A stretch of DNA of 64,000 nt, taken from Streptomyces sp. M92. GTDB taxonomy: Bacteria > Actinomycetota > Actinomycetes > Streptomycetales > Streptomycetaceae. Both the position numbers and the translations under genes were made by a program. The stretch lies in contig NZ_CP101137.1 of the NCBI RefSeq assembly GCF_028473745.1, forward strand, positions 3,472,001 through 3,536,000. The letters run 5' to 3'. Every line of letters begins with the position of its first letter. Positions within the stretch are counted from its first letter, which is position 1. Shown piece after piece: positions 27,375 to 37,678 of this stretch. A model generated the notes under the pieces. That model was not told the DNA's origin and did no database searches. It was given only the letters and a program-made list of their open reading frames with translations.

Positions 27375-28826
27375 TCAGACGGACGCGGGCTCCTGCTCCG
27401 CCGCCCGCTCGGCCGGCGTCGCCGGGACGACCAGGGCCGGCTTCGGCAGTACCGCGTACAGCAGACCGGAGATCACGACCGTGGCCACCCAGCCCAGCCC
27501 GTACTCGCCGACGAAGTTGTTCGTGGCCAGCGGGCCGGTGAACCAGTCGGAGGTGGTGAACATCAGGCCCGCGACGAGACCCACCGCCCAGGCGGCGACG
27601 GCGGCGGGGGAGAAGCCGCCCCGGTACCAGTACGCGCTGGTGCGCGTGGTGTCCGCCATAGCCGCGCCGTCGTACTCCCGACCGCGCAGCATGTCCGCGC
27701 CGAAGACGCCGACCCAGGCCGAGAAGGCGACCGCGAGCAGCGACAGGAAGGCGATGAAGGAGCCCATGAAGCTGGTCGCCACCAGCATCAGCACGCCGCC
27801 GAAGATCAGCGAGATGACCGCGTTGACCGAGACCGCCCAGTGGCGCGGGATCTTGAAGCCCAGGGTCTGCGCGGTGAAACCGGCCGAGTACATGGACATC
27901 GAGTTGATCAGCAGCATGCCGATCAGCGCGATCAGCAGGTACGGCACCGCGATCCAGGTGGGCAGGATCTCACCGAGGAAGGACACCGGGTCGGCGGCCG
28001 AGGCCAGGTCCGGCGTGGAGACGGCCATGATCATGCCCATCAGGACCATGGGCAGTACGACGATGCCCGCGCCGCCGACCGTGACGCCCACGATCCCCTT
28101 CGAGGAGGCCGTGCGCGGCAGGTACCGGGTGAAGTCCGGGGCGGACGGGATCCAGCTCACGCCGCCGGCCGCGATCAGGCCGACGCCCGTGATCATCGCG
28201 GCCACCGAACCGGCGGACCGGTCGAAGACCGCGGACCAGTCGGTGTCGACGACCAGGTAGCCCAGCACCAGCACCGAGAAGGCGCCGAAGAGGTACGTCG
28301 CGTACTTGTTGCACTTCTGTACGGCGTTGATGCCCAGCCCGGAGATCGCGAACGTCGCCACCACGAAGGCGAGCAGCGTCACCATGTCCAGCACGCTGTT
28401 GGCCTTGATGCCGAACACGATGTCCAGCACGGTGAGCAGCGCGTACGCGCCGGTTACCGCGTTGATCGTCTCCCAGCCCCAGCGGGCGATCCAGATCAGC
28501 GAACCGGGCAGCAGGTTGCCCCGCTGGCCGAACACCGCGCGGGAGAGCGCCATGCCGGGCGCGCCACCGCGCTTGCCGGCGATGCCGATCAGCCCGACCA
28601 GGCCGTACGACACGACCGGGGCGGCGGCCGCGACGACCAGGGCCTGCCAGAAGTTGAGCTGGTACGCCACGACGAGGCTCGCGCCCATCGTGAGCAGCAG
28701 CACGCTGATGTTGGCGCCGACCCAGGTCGGGAAGAGCTCGCGGGTGCGGGCGGTGCGCTCGTGGTCGGGCACCTGCTCGATGCCGCGGGTTTCGAGTGCG
28801 CCTTCGGTCTCGGCGGTCTTGCTCAT
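27375..28826 (-). CDS. NCS1-family cytosine/purine permease (CodB-like)
   Basis: 483 residues, about 12 transmembrane helices. Family markers are NFWQALVVAAAAP in helix 1-2, the GKRGGAPGMALSRAVFGQRGN loop region, WGWETINAVTGA, and GGVSWIPSAPDFTRYLP. It most likely takes up cytosine, a purine or an allantoin-like nucleobase by proton or sodium symport; the substrate cannot be fixed from sequence. Start ATG at 28826 (MSKTAETEG). It is divergent from ftsY and interrupts the smc-ftsY neighbourhood common in other bacteria. Confidence 0.88.
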   Translation of the reverse strand: MSKTAETEGALETRGIEQVPDHERTARTRELFPTWVGANISVLLLTMGASLVVAYQLNFWQALVVAAAAPVVSYGLVGLIGIAGKRGGAPGMALSRAVFGQRGNLLPGSLIWIARWGWETINAVTGAYALLTVLDIVFGIKANSVLDMVTLLAFVVATFAISGLGINAVQKCNKYATYLFGAFSVLVLGYLVVDTDWSAVFDRSAGSVAAMITGVGLIAAGGVSWIPSAPDFTRYLPRTASSKGIVGVTVGGAGIVVLPMVLMGMIMAVSTPDLASAADPVSFLGEILPTWIAVPYLLIALIGMLLINSMSMYSAGFTAQTLGFKIPRHWAVSVNAVISLIFGGVLMLVATSFMGSFIAFLSLLAVAFSAWVGVFGADMLRGREYDGAAMADTTRTSAYWYRGGFSPAAVAAWAVGLVAGLMFTTSDWFTGPLATNNFVGEYGLGWVATVVISGLLYAVLPKPALVVPATPAERAAEQEPASV

Positions 28827-29002
28827 GTGGGGGGTCCGTGCCTCGATCGTGTGAGAAGAGGAGTCGGTCGGGACTCTACGCGCGTTGACGTGGCCTCTAC
28901 CATCGTACTTTGATCCGACTCCTTCCTTCCAGTGCCCTTTGTCCTTTGTGGAAAGCCACAAACAGACGGTCCTCGGGGTCCATGGCTGATACTGGACGGG
29001 TT

Positions 29003-30211
29003 ATGGAAATCGTCATCCTTGCTGTAGTCATCGCCGTGGTCGTGATCGGCGCGCTCGGCGGGCTGATCGTGGGCAGCCGCCGCAAGAAGCAGCTGCCTCC
29101 GCCGCCCCCGTCCGCGCCCGACATCACCGCCCCTCCGACCGAGCCGCACGTCGGCGAAGAGGCCGAGACACCGCGCGACGAAGCGCGCCGGACGATAGAG
29201 GAGGTCGACCTCCCGGACGGCGGCACCGCCACCGTCGAGGAGCCGCCCGTCGTCGAAGAGCTCGAGGTTCCTCAGCTCGAGGTTCCCGAGCCCACCGCCG
29301 GTCGTCTGGTCCGGCTCCGTGCCCGCCTCTCCCGCTCGCAGAACGCCCTCGGCAAGGGCCTGCTCACCCTGCTCTCACGGGAGCACCTCGACGACGACAC
29401 CTGGGAGGAGATCGAGGACACGCTGCTCACCGCCGACGTCGGGGTGCAGCCCACGCAGGAGCTGGTCGAGCGGCTGCGCGAGCGGGTGAAGGTGCTCGGC
29501 ACCCGCACTCCCGAGGAGTTGCGCGGCCTGCTGCGCGAGGAGCTGATCAACCTGGTCGGCCCCGACATGGACCGCGAGGTCAAGACCGAGCCGCCGAACA
29601 GCAAGCCCGGCATCGTCATGGTCGTCGGGGTCAACGGCACCGGCAAGACCACCACCACCGGCAAGCTCGCCCGCGTCCTGGTCGCCGACGGCCGCAGCGT
29701 CGTCCTCGGTGCCGCCGACACCTTCCGTGCCGCCGCCGCCGACCAGCTCCAGACCTGGGGCGAGCGGGTCGGCGCCCACACCGTGCGCGGCCCGGAGGCC
29801 GGCGACCCGGCCTCCGTCGCTTTCGACGCGGTCAAGGAGGGCAAGGAGCTCGGCTCGGACGTCGTGCTCATCGACACCGCCGGCCGCCTGCACACCAAGA
29901 CCGGCCTCATGGACGAGCTGGGCAAGGTCAAGCGGGTCGTGGAGAAGCACGCGCCGCTGGACGAGGTGCTGCTCGTGCTCGACGCCACCACCGGCCAGAA
30001 CGGCCTGATCCAGGCCCGCGTCTTCGCCGAGGTCGTCGACATCACCGGCATCGTGCTGACCAAGCTGGACGGCACGGCCAAGGGCGGCATCGTCGTCGCG
30101 GTGCAGCGCGAGCTGGGCGTGCCGGTCAAGCTGATCGGGCTCGGCGAGGGCGCGGACGACCTGGCGCCGTTCGAGCCGGCGGCCTTCGTGGATGCCCTCA
30201 TCGGCGAGTGA
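29003..30211 (+). CDS. ftsY: signal recognition particle receptor FtsY
   Basis: 402 residues. SRP receptor GTPase that docks ribosome-nascent chain complexes at SecYEG. It opens with a hydrophobic helix (MEIVILAVVIAVVVIG), which actinobacterial FtsY uses as a membrane anchor, then an acidic A domain, an NG domain with GVNGTGKTTTTGKLA, DTFRAAA, DTAGR and TKLDGTAKGG. ATG at 29003 puts the anchor at the N-terminus; an ATG at 28982 in frame would add seven residues. Upstream TTGACG (28885) and TACTTT (28906) are a possible promoter. A hairpin follows. Confidence 0.95.
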   Translation: MEIVILAVVIAVVVIGALGGLIVGSRRKKQLPPPPPSAPDITAPPTEPHVGEEAETPRDEARRTIEEVDLPDGGTATVEEPPVVEELEVPQLEVPEPTAGRLVRLRARLSRSQNALGKGLLTLLSREHLDDDTWEEIEDTLLTADVGVQPTQELVERLRERVKVLGTRTPEELRGLLREELINLVGPDMDREVKTEPPNSKPGIVMVVGVNGTGKTTTTGKLARVLVADGRSVVLGAADTFRAAAADQLQTWGERVGAHTVRGPEAGDPASVAFDAVKEGKELGSDVVLIDTAGRLHTKTGLMDELGKVKRVVEKHAPLDEVLLVLDATTGQNGLIQARVFAEVVDITGIVLTKLDGTAKGGIVVAVQRELGVPVKLIGLGEGADDLAPFEPAAFVDALIGE

Positions 30212-30234
30212 CGCCGCCGCGGCACCACGAGCGA

Positions 30235-30273
30235 AAGCGCCCGCTCCCGGGTCTCGGCCGGGGACGGGCGCTT
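30235..30273 (+). terminator. terminator of ftsY
   Basis: AAGCGCCCG at 30235-30243 pairs with CGGGCGCTT at 30265-30273; the inner part can pair further through CTCCC/GGGA. It lies 24 bases after the ftsY stop. Confidence 0.65.
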
Positions 30274-30419
30274 CGTCGTGTGCGGAAGGGATGTCCTGCC
30301 ACGGAGGCTCGCGGACGGTCGGGGCGCACCGTGTCCTGGCGGACTCCTCCGGCGGGCCGCTTGGGGTGGCCGGCCGTGATCGAGCGCTCAGCCGCAGCGG
30401 ACCTGGGCCGGCGGCGGCC

Positions 30420-31091
30420 CTACACCCGCGACCGATGGGCGACGTACGCCAGCGTCCCCAGCAGCAGCCGGGCCGCCGGTGGCTTCGTCGCCGAGTCGAG
30501 GGCCGGTGGGCGCAGCCAGCGCACCGGGCCCAGGCCGCCGCGGTCGGAGGGCGGGGCCGTGACGTACGTACCGGGGCCGAGGCCGCGCAGGTCCAGGGCC
30601 AAGGGGTCGTCCCAGCCCATGCGGTAGAGCAGCCGGTGCAACTCGGCGGCGGAGCCCGGGGCGACGAAGAAGTGGGCGCGGCCCTGCGGGGTCGCCGTGA
30701 CCGGCCCGAGCGGCAGACCCATGCGCTCCAGCCGGGCCAGCGCCCGCACCCCGGCGGCCTCGGCCACCTCGATCACGTCGAACCGCCGTCCGACCGGCAG
30801 CATCAGCGCGGCGCCCGGGAACTGGGCCCAGGCCTCGCTCGCCTCGTCCAGGGTGGCCCCGGCGGGCACCTGGGGCGCGAAGTCCAGCGGGTGCGCGCCC
30901 GGCGCCGGGCAGTCGCGCCGCCCGCAGGAGCAGGCGCCGGCGGCGGCCCGGGCCCCCGGCACCACGTCCCAGCCCCACAGTCCGGTGAACTCGGCCACCG
31001 CGGTGCACTCCGTCGCGCGAGCGCGGCGGCGCGTGCCGGACCGGATGTCGCGCATGCCCCGGGTGCCGCCGATGCCGATCGTGAAGCCCAT
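30420..31091 (-). CDS. bifunctional DNA primase/polymerase (Prim-Pol) N-terminal domain protein
   Basis: 223 residues. The pattern GWDVVPGARAAAG-CSCGRRDCPAPGAHPLDFAP resembles the start of the archaeo-eukaryotic Prim-Pol domain found at the N-terminus of phage and plasmid replication proteins, with its small Cys/His cluster. The helicase part of such proteins is absent, so this is a stand-alone domain. Streptomyces commonly encode such an ORF at this position next to nsdA. Whether it synthesises primers is unknown; the acidic catalytic pair is not evident to me. Start ATG at 31091; divergent from nsdA by about 440 bp. Confidence 0.7.
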   Translation of the reverse strand: MGFTIGIGGTRGMRDIRSGTRRRARATECTAVAEFTGLWGWDVVPGARAAAGACSCGRRDCPAPGAHPLDFAPQVPAGATLDEASEAWAQFPGAALMLPVGRRFDVIEVAEAAGVRALARLERMGLPLGPVTATPQGRAHFFVAPGSAAELHRLLYRMGWDDPLALDLRGLGPGTYVTAPPSDRGGLGPVRWLRPPALDSATKPPAARLLLGTLAYVAHRSRV

Positions 31092-31359
31092 GCCCCCTCC
31101 AACGGGTCCGACCCGACGCGGTTACGCAGCGGACGCGAAACGTGACTCTCTGCTTCCAACTCCCCAGTGTGGCGCGGTTCAGACAGCGTCCTGATGCACT
31201 CCGGGTCGCGTGCGGGCCCACGCACGCCCCGGTGTGCACCGTTGCACCGACTCCCGGTTGGCCTATGTCAAGTGAATCGCGTGCAGGCCGTCGCCAGTTC
31301 ATTCGAAGGGGTGGCGAATGGTGGCGATTCCGCAATCGCCATGGCTGGACGGGTGATCG

Positions 31360-31365
31360 TAGGAT
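31360..31365 (+). promoter_or_regulatory. candidate -10 element for the nsdA unit
   Basis: TAGGAT at 31360-31365 is close to the TANNNT consensus and would place transcription start at about 31372, immediately at an in-frame GTG/ATG of the small upstream ORF. No clear -35 is seen. The rest of 31092-31359 shows no gene. Confidence 0.4.
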
Positions 31366-31377
31366 TACTTTGTGTGC

Positions 31378-31539
31378 ATGAAGCCGTTGGGCACATGCAC
31401 TTGTGGGTATGCCGGAGGCAACTCGGCTTTCCGTTCGAAGGGCGGCAACCGCCGGACGGAGGGCCCCGGCCACCGGCATTCTGATAGGGCTTGGCGCACT
31501 CGGCGACAGGTGGTTCCAGGGATGGGGGCGTTCCAGTGA
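31378..31539 (+). CDS. possible small ORF overlapping and coupled to nsdA
   Basis: 53 codons from ATG at 31378 (MKPLGTCTCGYAGGNSAF, then a basic Gly/Arg-rich stretch), ending TGA at 31537-31539 so that the nsdA GTG at 31536 overlaps in the form GTGA. An in-frame GTG at 31372 lies where a transcript from the TAGGAT element would begin, allowing leaderless translation. It has a CTC motif but no known domain. It could be a leader peptide controlling nsdA translation, or chance. Real coding status is unproven. Confidence 0.35.
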   Translation: MKPLGTCTCGYAGGNSAFRSKGGNRRTEGPGHRHSDRAWRTRRQVVPGMGAFQ

Positions 31540-33029
31540 GCGGCAACGGCGGAAGCGGTACGAGCGCGGGAAGCGCCTCGCACGCTGACAAGCGCCCCAA
31601 TGAGCTGCTCACCTCCTGGTTCGCCCGCAGCGGCTGGTCCAAGGGCGAGCTGGCCCGCCAGGTCAACCGCCGGGCCCGCCAGCTGGGCGCCAGCCACATC
31701 TCCACGGACACCTCGCGCGTGCGCCGCTGGCTCGACGGTGAGAATCCGCGCGAGCCGATCCCGCGCATCCTCTCCGAGCTGTTCTCCGAACGCTTCGGTG
31801 TCGTCGTCTCCGTCGAGGACCTGGGCCTGCGCACCTCCCGCCCGGCTCCCTCGGCGACCGGCGTCGACCTGCCCTGGACGGGCCCGCAGACCGTGGCCCT
31901 GCTCAGCGAGTTCTCGCGCAGCGACCTGATGCTGGCGCGGCGCGGCTTCCTCGGGAGCTCGCTGGCCCTCTCCGCGGGCCCGTCCCTCATCGAGCCCATG
32001 CAGCGCTGGCTCGTGCCCTCGCCCCCGGCCGCCGGCGCCGCGCGCGAGTCCGCACCGGGCTCACGCGCGCGCGGGCGCCTGTCCAGGCCGGAGCTGGACC
32101 TGCTGGAGTCCACCGCGGTGATGTTCCGCCGCTGGGACGCCCAGTGCGGCGGCGGCCTGCGCCGCAAGGCGGTCGTCGGACAGCTGCACGAGGTGACCGA
32201 CCTCCTCCAGGAACCGCAGGGCGAGGCCACCCGCGCCAAGCTGTTCAAGGTTGCCGCCGAACTCGCCGAGCTGGCCGGCTGGATGTCGTACGACGTGGGG
32301 CTCCAGCCCACCGCGCAGAAGTACTTCGTCCTCGCCCTGCACGCCGCCAAGGAAGCCGGCGACCGGCCGCTCGGCTCGTACATCCTCTCCAGCATGAGCC
32401 GCCAGATGATCCACCTCGGCCGGCCCGACGACGCCCTGGAGCTGATCCACCTCGCGCAGTACGGCAGCCGGGACTGCGCCAGCCCCCGCACCCAGTCGAT
32501 GCTGTACGCGATGGAGGCCCGCGCCTACGCCAACATGGGCCAGCCCGGCCGCTGCAAGCGCGCGGTGCGGATGGCGGAGGACACCTTCGCCGAGGCCGAC
32601 GAGTGGGACGAGCCGGACCCCGACTGGATCCGCTTCTTCTCCGAGGCCGAGCTCTACGGCGAGAACAGCCACTCCTTCCGCGACCTAGCCTACGTCGCCG
32701 GCCGCAGCCCCACCTACGCCTCCCTGGCCGAGCCGCTGATGCGCCGCGCGGTCGAGCTGTTCGCCGAGGACGAGGAACACCAGCGCTCCTACGCGCTGAA
32801 CCTGATCGGCATGGCCACCGTGCACCTGCTGCGCCGCGAGCCCGAGCAGAGCACCGGACTGGCCGTCGAGGCCATGGGCATCGCCAAGAAGGTCCGCTCC
32901 GAACGCGTCAACACCCGCATCCGCAAGACCGTCGACACGGCCGTACGCGATTTCGGCGACCTCGGCGAGGTCATCGACCTGACCGAACGGCTCGCGGTCG
33001 AGTTGCCGGAGACCGCCGAAGCGGTCTGA
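31536..33029 (+). CDS. nsdA: NsdA, negative regulator of antibiotic production and sporulation
   Basis: 497 residues. In S. coelicolor, nsdA disruption raises antibiotic production and sporulation (established). The N-terminus has a helix-turn-helix-like segment (NELLTSWFARSGWSKGELAR onward to RVRRWLDGENPREPIPRIL), followed by a twin-Arg-like RRGFLGSSLALSAG stretch and a long helical, TPR-type region (from about 190) with LHAAKEAGDRPLGSYILSSM and EARAYANMGQPGRCKRAV repeats. The GTG at 31536 overlaps the small upstream ORF stop; a G-rich GGGATGGGGG precedes it at about 9 bases. Monocistronic, with amtB following 318 bp later. Confidence 0.92.
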   Translation: MSGNGGSGTSAGSASHADKRPNELLTSWFARSGWSKGELARQVNRRARQLGASHISTDTSRVRRWLDGENPREPIPRILSELFSERFGVVVSVEDLGLRTSRPAPSATGVDLPWTGPQTVALLSEFSRSDLMLARRGFLGSSLALSAGPSLIEPMQRWLVPSPPAAGAARESAPGSRARGRLSRPELDLLESTAVMFRRWDAQCGGGLRRKAVVGQLHEVTDLLQEPQGEATRAKLFKVAAELAELAGWMSYDVGLQPTAQKYFVLALHAAKEAGDRPLGSYILSSMSRQMIHLGRPDDALELIHLAQYGSRDCASPRTQSMLYAMEARAYANMGQPGRCKRAVRMAEDTFAEADEWDEPDPDWIRFFSEAELYGENSHSFRDLAYVAGRSPTYASLAEPLMRRAVELFAEDEEHQRSYALNLIGMATVHLLRREPEQSTGLAVEAMGIAKKVRSERVNTRIRKTVDTAVRDFGDLGEVIDLTERLAVELPETAEAV

Positions 33030-33193
33030 AACCCACCAGCCCCGGCCGCGGCCGGCCCTCCCGAACTGCCCGACTCGGCTCCCCCATGCCAGGTCATTCG
33101 GAGGCCGCCGCGGCCGGCTCACGTCCGCGGCCGGGACGTCGCGCCACGACAACGACCGCCCGGCCCCGCATCCCGCAGTTCACCGACGCGTAA

Positions 33194-35047
<1,854 letters not shown>

Positions 35048-35076
35048 GGCGCGACGAACGGAACAGGAGCCGCCGG

Positions 35077-37524
35077 GTGACGAGTACGGACGTGACGAAC
35101 GAAGCAGAGGACTCCGGACCCGGCGGTTACGCGGCGGCCCGGCTGCGCCTCCTCACCGAGGGGGCGCGGTCCGGGCCGCCGCGCCGTGCCGCCCTCGCCG
35201 AACTGACCGACGCGTGGCTGGCCGGCCTCTTCGCCGCGGGGGCCGGGGGAGTGAAGGGGGTCTCGCTCGTCGCCGTCGGCGGGTACGGGCGGGGTGAGCT
35301 CTCCCCGCGCAGCGACCTGGACCTGCTCCTGCTGCACGACGGCGGTGACGACACGGCGGTCGCCGCCCTCGCCGACCGCCTCTGGTACCCCGTCTGGGAC
35401 CTCGGCCTCGCCCTCGACCACTCCGTACGCACGCCCGCTCAGGCCCGGAAGACGGCGGGCGAGGACCTCAAGGTCCACCTCGGCCTGCTGGACGCCCGCC
35501 ACCTCGCCGGCGACCTCGGACTGACCGCCGCACTGCGCACCACCGTCCTCGCCGACTGGCGCAACCAGGCCCCCCAACGCCTCCCCGAGCTGCGCGACCT
35601 CTGCGCCGACCGCGCCGAACGCCAGGGCGAACTGCGGTTCCTGCTCGAACCCGACCTCAAGGAGGCACGCGGCGGCCTGCGCGACGCCACCGCCCTGCGC
35701 GCCGTCGCCGCCTCCTGGCTGGCCGACGCACCGCGCGAGGGCCTCGCCGACGCCCGGCGCCGCCTGCTCGACGTACGGGACGCGCTGCACCTGGCGACGG
35801 GCCGGGCCACCGACCGGCTGGCGCTGCAGGAGCAGGACCAGGTGGCCGCCGAACTGGGTCTGCTGGACGCCGACGCGCTGCTGCGGCAGGTGTACGAGGC
35901 GGCCCGCGTCATCTCCTACGCCGGGGACGTCACCTGGCGCGAGGTGGGGCGCGTACTGCGGGCACGCTCCGTACGGCCGAGGCTGCGCACCCTGCTGGGC
36001 GGCGGCAAACCCGTCCCCGAGCGCTCCCCGCTCGCCGAGGGTGTCGTCGAGCAGGACGGCGAGGTGGTGCTCGCCCGCACCGCGCGCCCCGAACGCGACC
36101 CCGTGCTCCCGCTGCGCGCCGCTGCCGCCGCCGCACAGGCCGGGCTCCCGCTCTCCCTGCACGCCGTACGGCGCCTCGCCGCCACCGCGGGCCCGCTGCC
36201 CACGCCCTGGCCCGCCGAAGCGCGGGAGCAGCTGGTGACGCTGCTGGGATCGGGCGGGCCCATGGTGCAGGTCTGGGAGGCGCTGGAGGCCGAAGGGCTG
36301 GTCACCCGGCTGCTGCCCGACTGGGAGCGGGTGCGCTGCCGCCCGCAGCGCAACGCCGTGCACGTGTGGACCGTCGACCGGCACCTCGTCGAGACAGCCG
36401 TCCGCGCCTCCGGCTTCGCCCGCCGGGTCCACCGGCCCGACCTGCTCCTGGTCGCCGCGCTGCTGCACGACATCGGCAAGGGCTGGCCCGGGGACCACTC
36501 GGTGGCCGGGGAGACCATCGCCCGGGACGTGGCGGCCCGCATCGGCTTCGACCGCGCCGACGCGGCCGTCCTGGCCACCCTCGTACGCCACCACCTGCTG
36601 CTCGTCGAGACGGCCACCCGGCGCGACCTCGACGACCCGGCCACCGTCCGCACGGTCGCCGAGGCGGTCGGCACGGAGGGCACCCTGGAACTGCTGCACG
36701 CCCTGACCGAGGCGGACGCGCTCGCCACCGGACCCGCGGCCTGGTCGTCCTGGCGCGCCTCCCTCGTCGCCGACCTGGTCAAGCGCGTCTCGGCGGTCCT
36801 GGCCGGGGACCCGCCGGCGGAGCCCGAGGCGGGCGCGCCCACCGCCGAGCAGGAACGGCTCGCCGTCGAGGCGTTCCGCACGGGCGGGCCGGTGCTCGCG
36901 CTGCGGGCGCAGACGGAGCCCCCGGGCGGTGCGGCGCCGCGTGCCGACCCGGAGCCGCTCGGTGTGGAGCTGCTGCTCGCCGTGCCCGACCAGCCGGGCG
37001 TGCTCCCCGCGGTCGCCGGGGTCCTGGCCCTGCACCGGCTCACCGTCCGCACCGCCGAGCTGCGGTCCCTGCCGCTGCCGGACGGCGTGGACGGCTCCGT
37101 GCTGCTGCTGGACTGGCGGGTCGCCGCCGAGTACGGCTCGCTGCCGCAGGCCACCCGGCTGCGGGCCGACCTGGTCCGGGCCCTGGACGGCAGCCTTGAC
37201 ACCGCCGCGCGGCTCGCCGAGCGCGACGCCGCCTACCCGCGCCGCCGGGGCGCGGCGCCGCCCCCGCCCCGGGTGACGGTCGCCCCGGCCGCGTCCCGGC
37301 TGGCCACGGTGATCGAGGTCCGGGCGCAGGACGCGCCCGGCCTGCTGTTCCGGCTCGGGCGGGCGCTGGAGGGGGCGGGGGTGCGGGTACGCAGTGCGCA
37401 TGTCAGCACGCTGGGGGCGAACGCGGTGGACGCCTTCTATGTGACCGGGGGCGAGGGGGCACCGTTGCTGGGGGAGGAGGCGGCGGCCGTGGCCAGGGAA
37501 CTGGAGGAGTTGCTGCGGGCGTGA
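35077..37524 (+). CDS. glnD: PII nucleotidyltransferase/nucleotidyl-removing enzyme GlnD
   Basis: 815 residues. In actinomycetes it adenylylates GlnK. The N-terminal nucleotidyltransferase core has GGYGRGELSPRSDLDLLLLHD with its metal-binding aspartates; the HD hydrolase motif LLHDIGKGWPGDHS is at about 465-478; two ACT domains close the protein (about 630-700 and 745-815). GTG at 35077 with AGGAG upstream. The third gene of the amtB operon, ending just before a terminator hairpin; its stop codon is overlapped by the palindrome GACCATATGGTC. Confidence 0.94.
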   Translation: MTSTDVTNEAEDSGPGGYAAARLRLLTEGARSGPPRRAALAELTDAWLAGLFAAGAGGVKGVSLVAVGGYGRGELSPRSDLDLLLLHDGGDDTAVAALADRLWYPVWDLGLALDHSVRTPAQARKTAGEDLKVHLGLLDARHLAGDLGLTAALRTTVLADWRNQAPQRLPELRDLCADRAERQGELRFLLEPDLKEARGGLRDATALRAVAASWLADAPREGLADARRRLLDVRDALHLATGRATDRLALQEQDQVAAELGLLDADALLRQVYEAARVISYAGDVTWREVGRVLRARSVRPRLRTLLGGGKPVPERSPLAEGVVEQDGEVVLARTARPERDPVLPLRAAAAAAQAGLPLSLHAVRRLAATAGPLPTPWPAEAREQLVTLLGSGGPMVQVWEALEAEGLVTRLLPDWERVRCRPQRNAVHVWTVDRHLVETAVRASGFARRVHRPDLLLVAALLHDIGKGWPGDHSVAGETIARDVAARIGFDRADAAVLATLVRHHLLLVETATRRDLDDPATVRTVAEAVGTEGTLELLHALTEADALATGPAAWSSWRASLVADLVKRVSAVLAGDPPAEPEAGAPTAEQERLAVEAFRTGGPVLALRAQTEPPGGAAPRADPEPLGVELLLAVPDQPGVLPAVAGVLALHRLTVRTAELRSLPLPDGVDGSVLLLDWRVAAEYGSLPQATRLRADLVRALDGSLDTAARLAERDAAYPRRRGAAPPPPRVTVAPAASRLATVIEVRAQDAPGLLFRLGRALEGAGVRVRSAHVSTLGANAVDAFYVTGGEGAPLLGEEAAAVARELEELLRA

Positions 37525-37575
37525 CCATATGGTCGGCTCGTGCGTTTGGATGTGCCCCCCGCCCCTGCGGGGATC

Positions 37576-37609
37576 CGTCCCTGTCCGCTCTCTGCAGCGG
37601 GCAGGGACG
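37576..37609 (+). terminator. terminator of the amtB-glnK-glnD operon
   Basis: 14-bp arms (37576-37589 and 37596-37609, CGTCCCTGTCCGCT) with one G-U pair and a 6-base loop, followed by ATTTGCTTGCC. It lies 52 bases after glnD and 70 before ffh. Confidence 0.8.
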
Positions 37610-37678
37610 ATTTGCTTGCCGGGCCGGATACCCTGGAGGGCGACCCACACCAACGCCGACGCGAGGACCTACGCCGCC

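Noticed and set aside
26357..27541. Long + strand frame through the 216-bp repeats
   Set aside because: Same cause; Gly/Arg/Pro-rich repeats with no ribosome binding site or homology, and it runs into the antisense of the permease gene.
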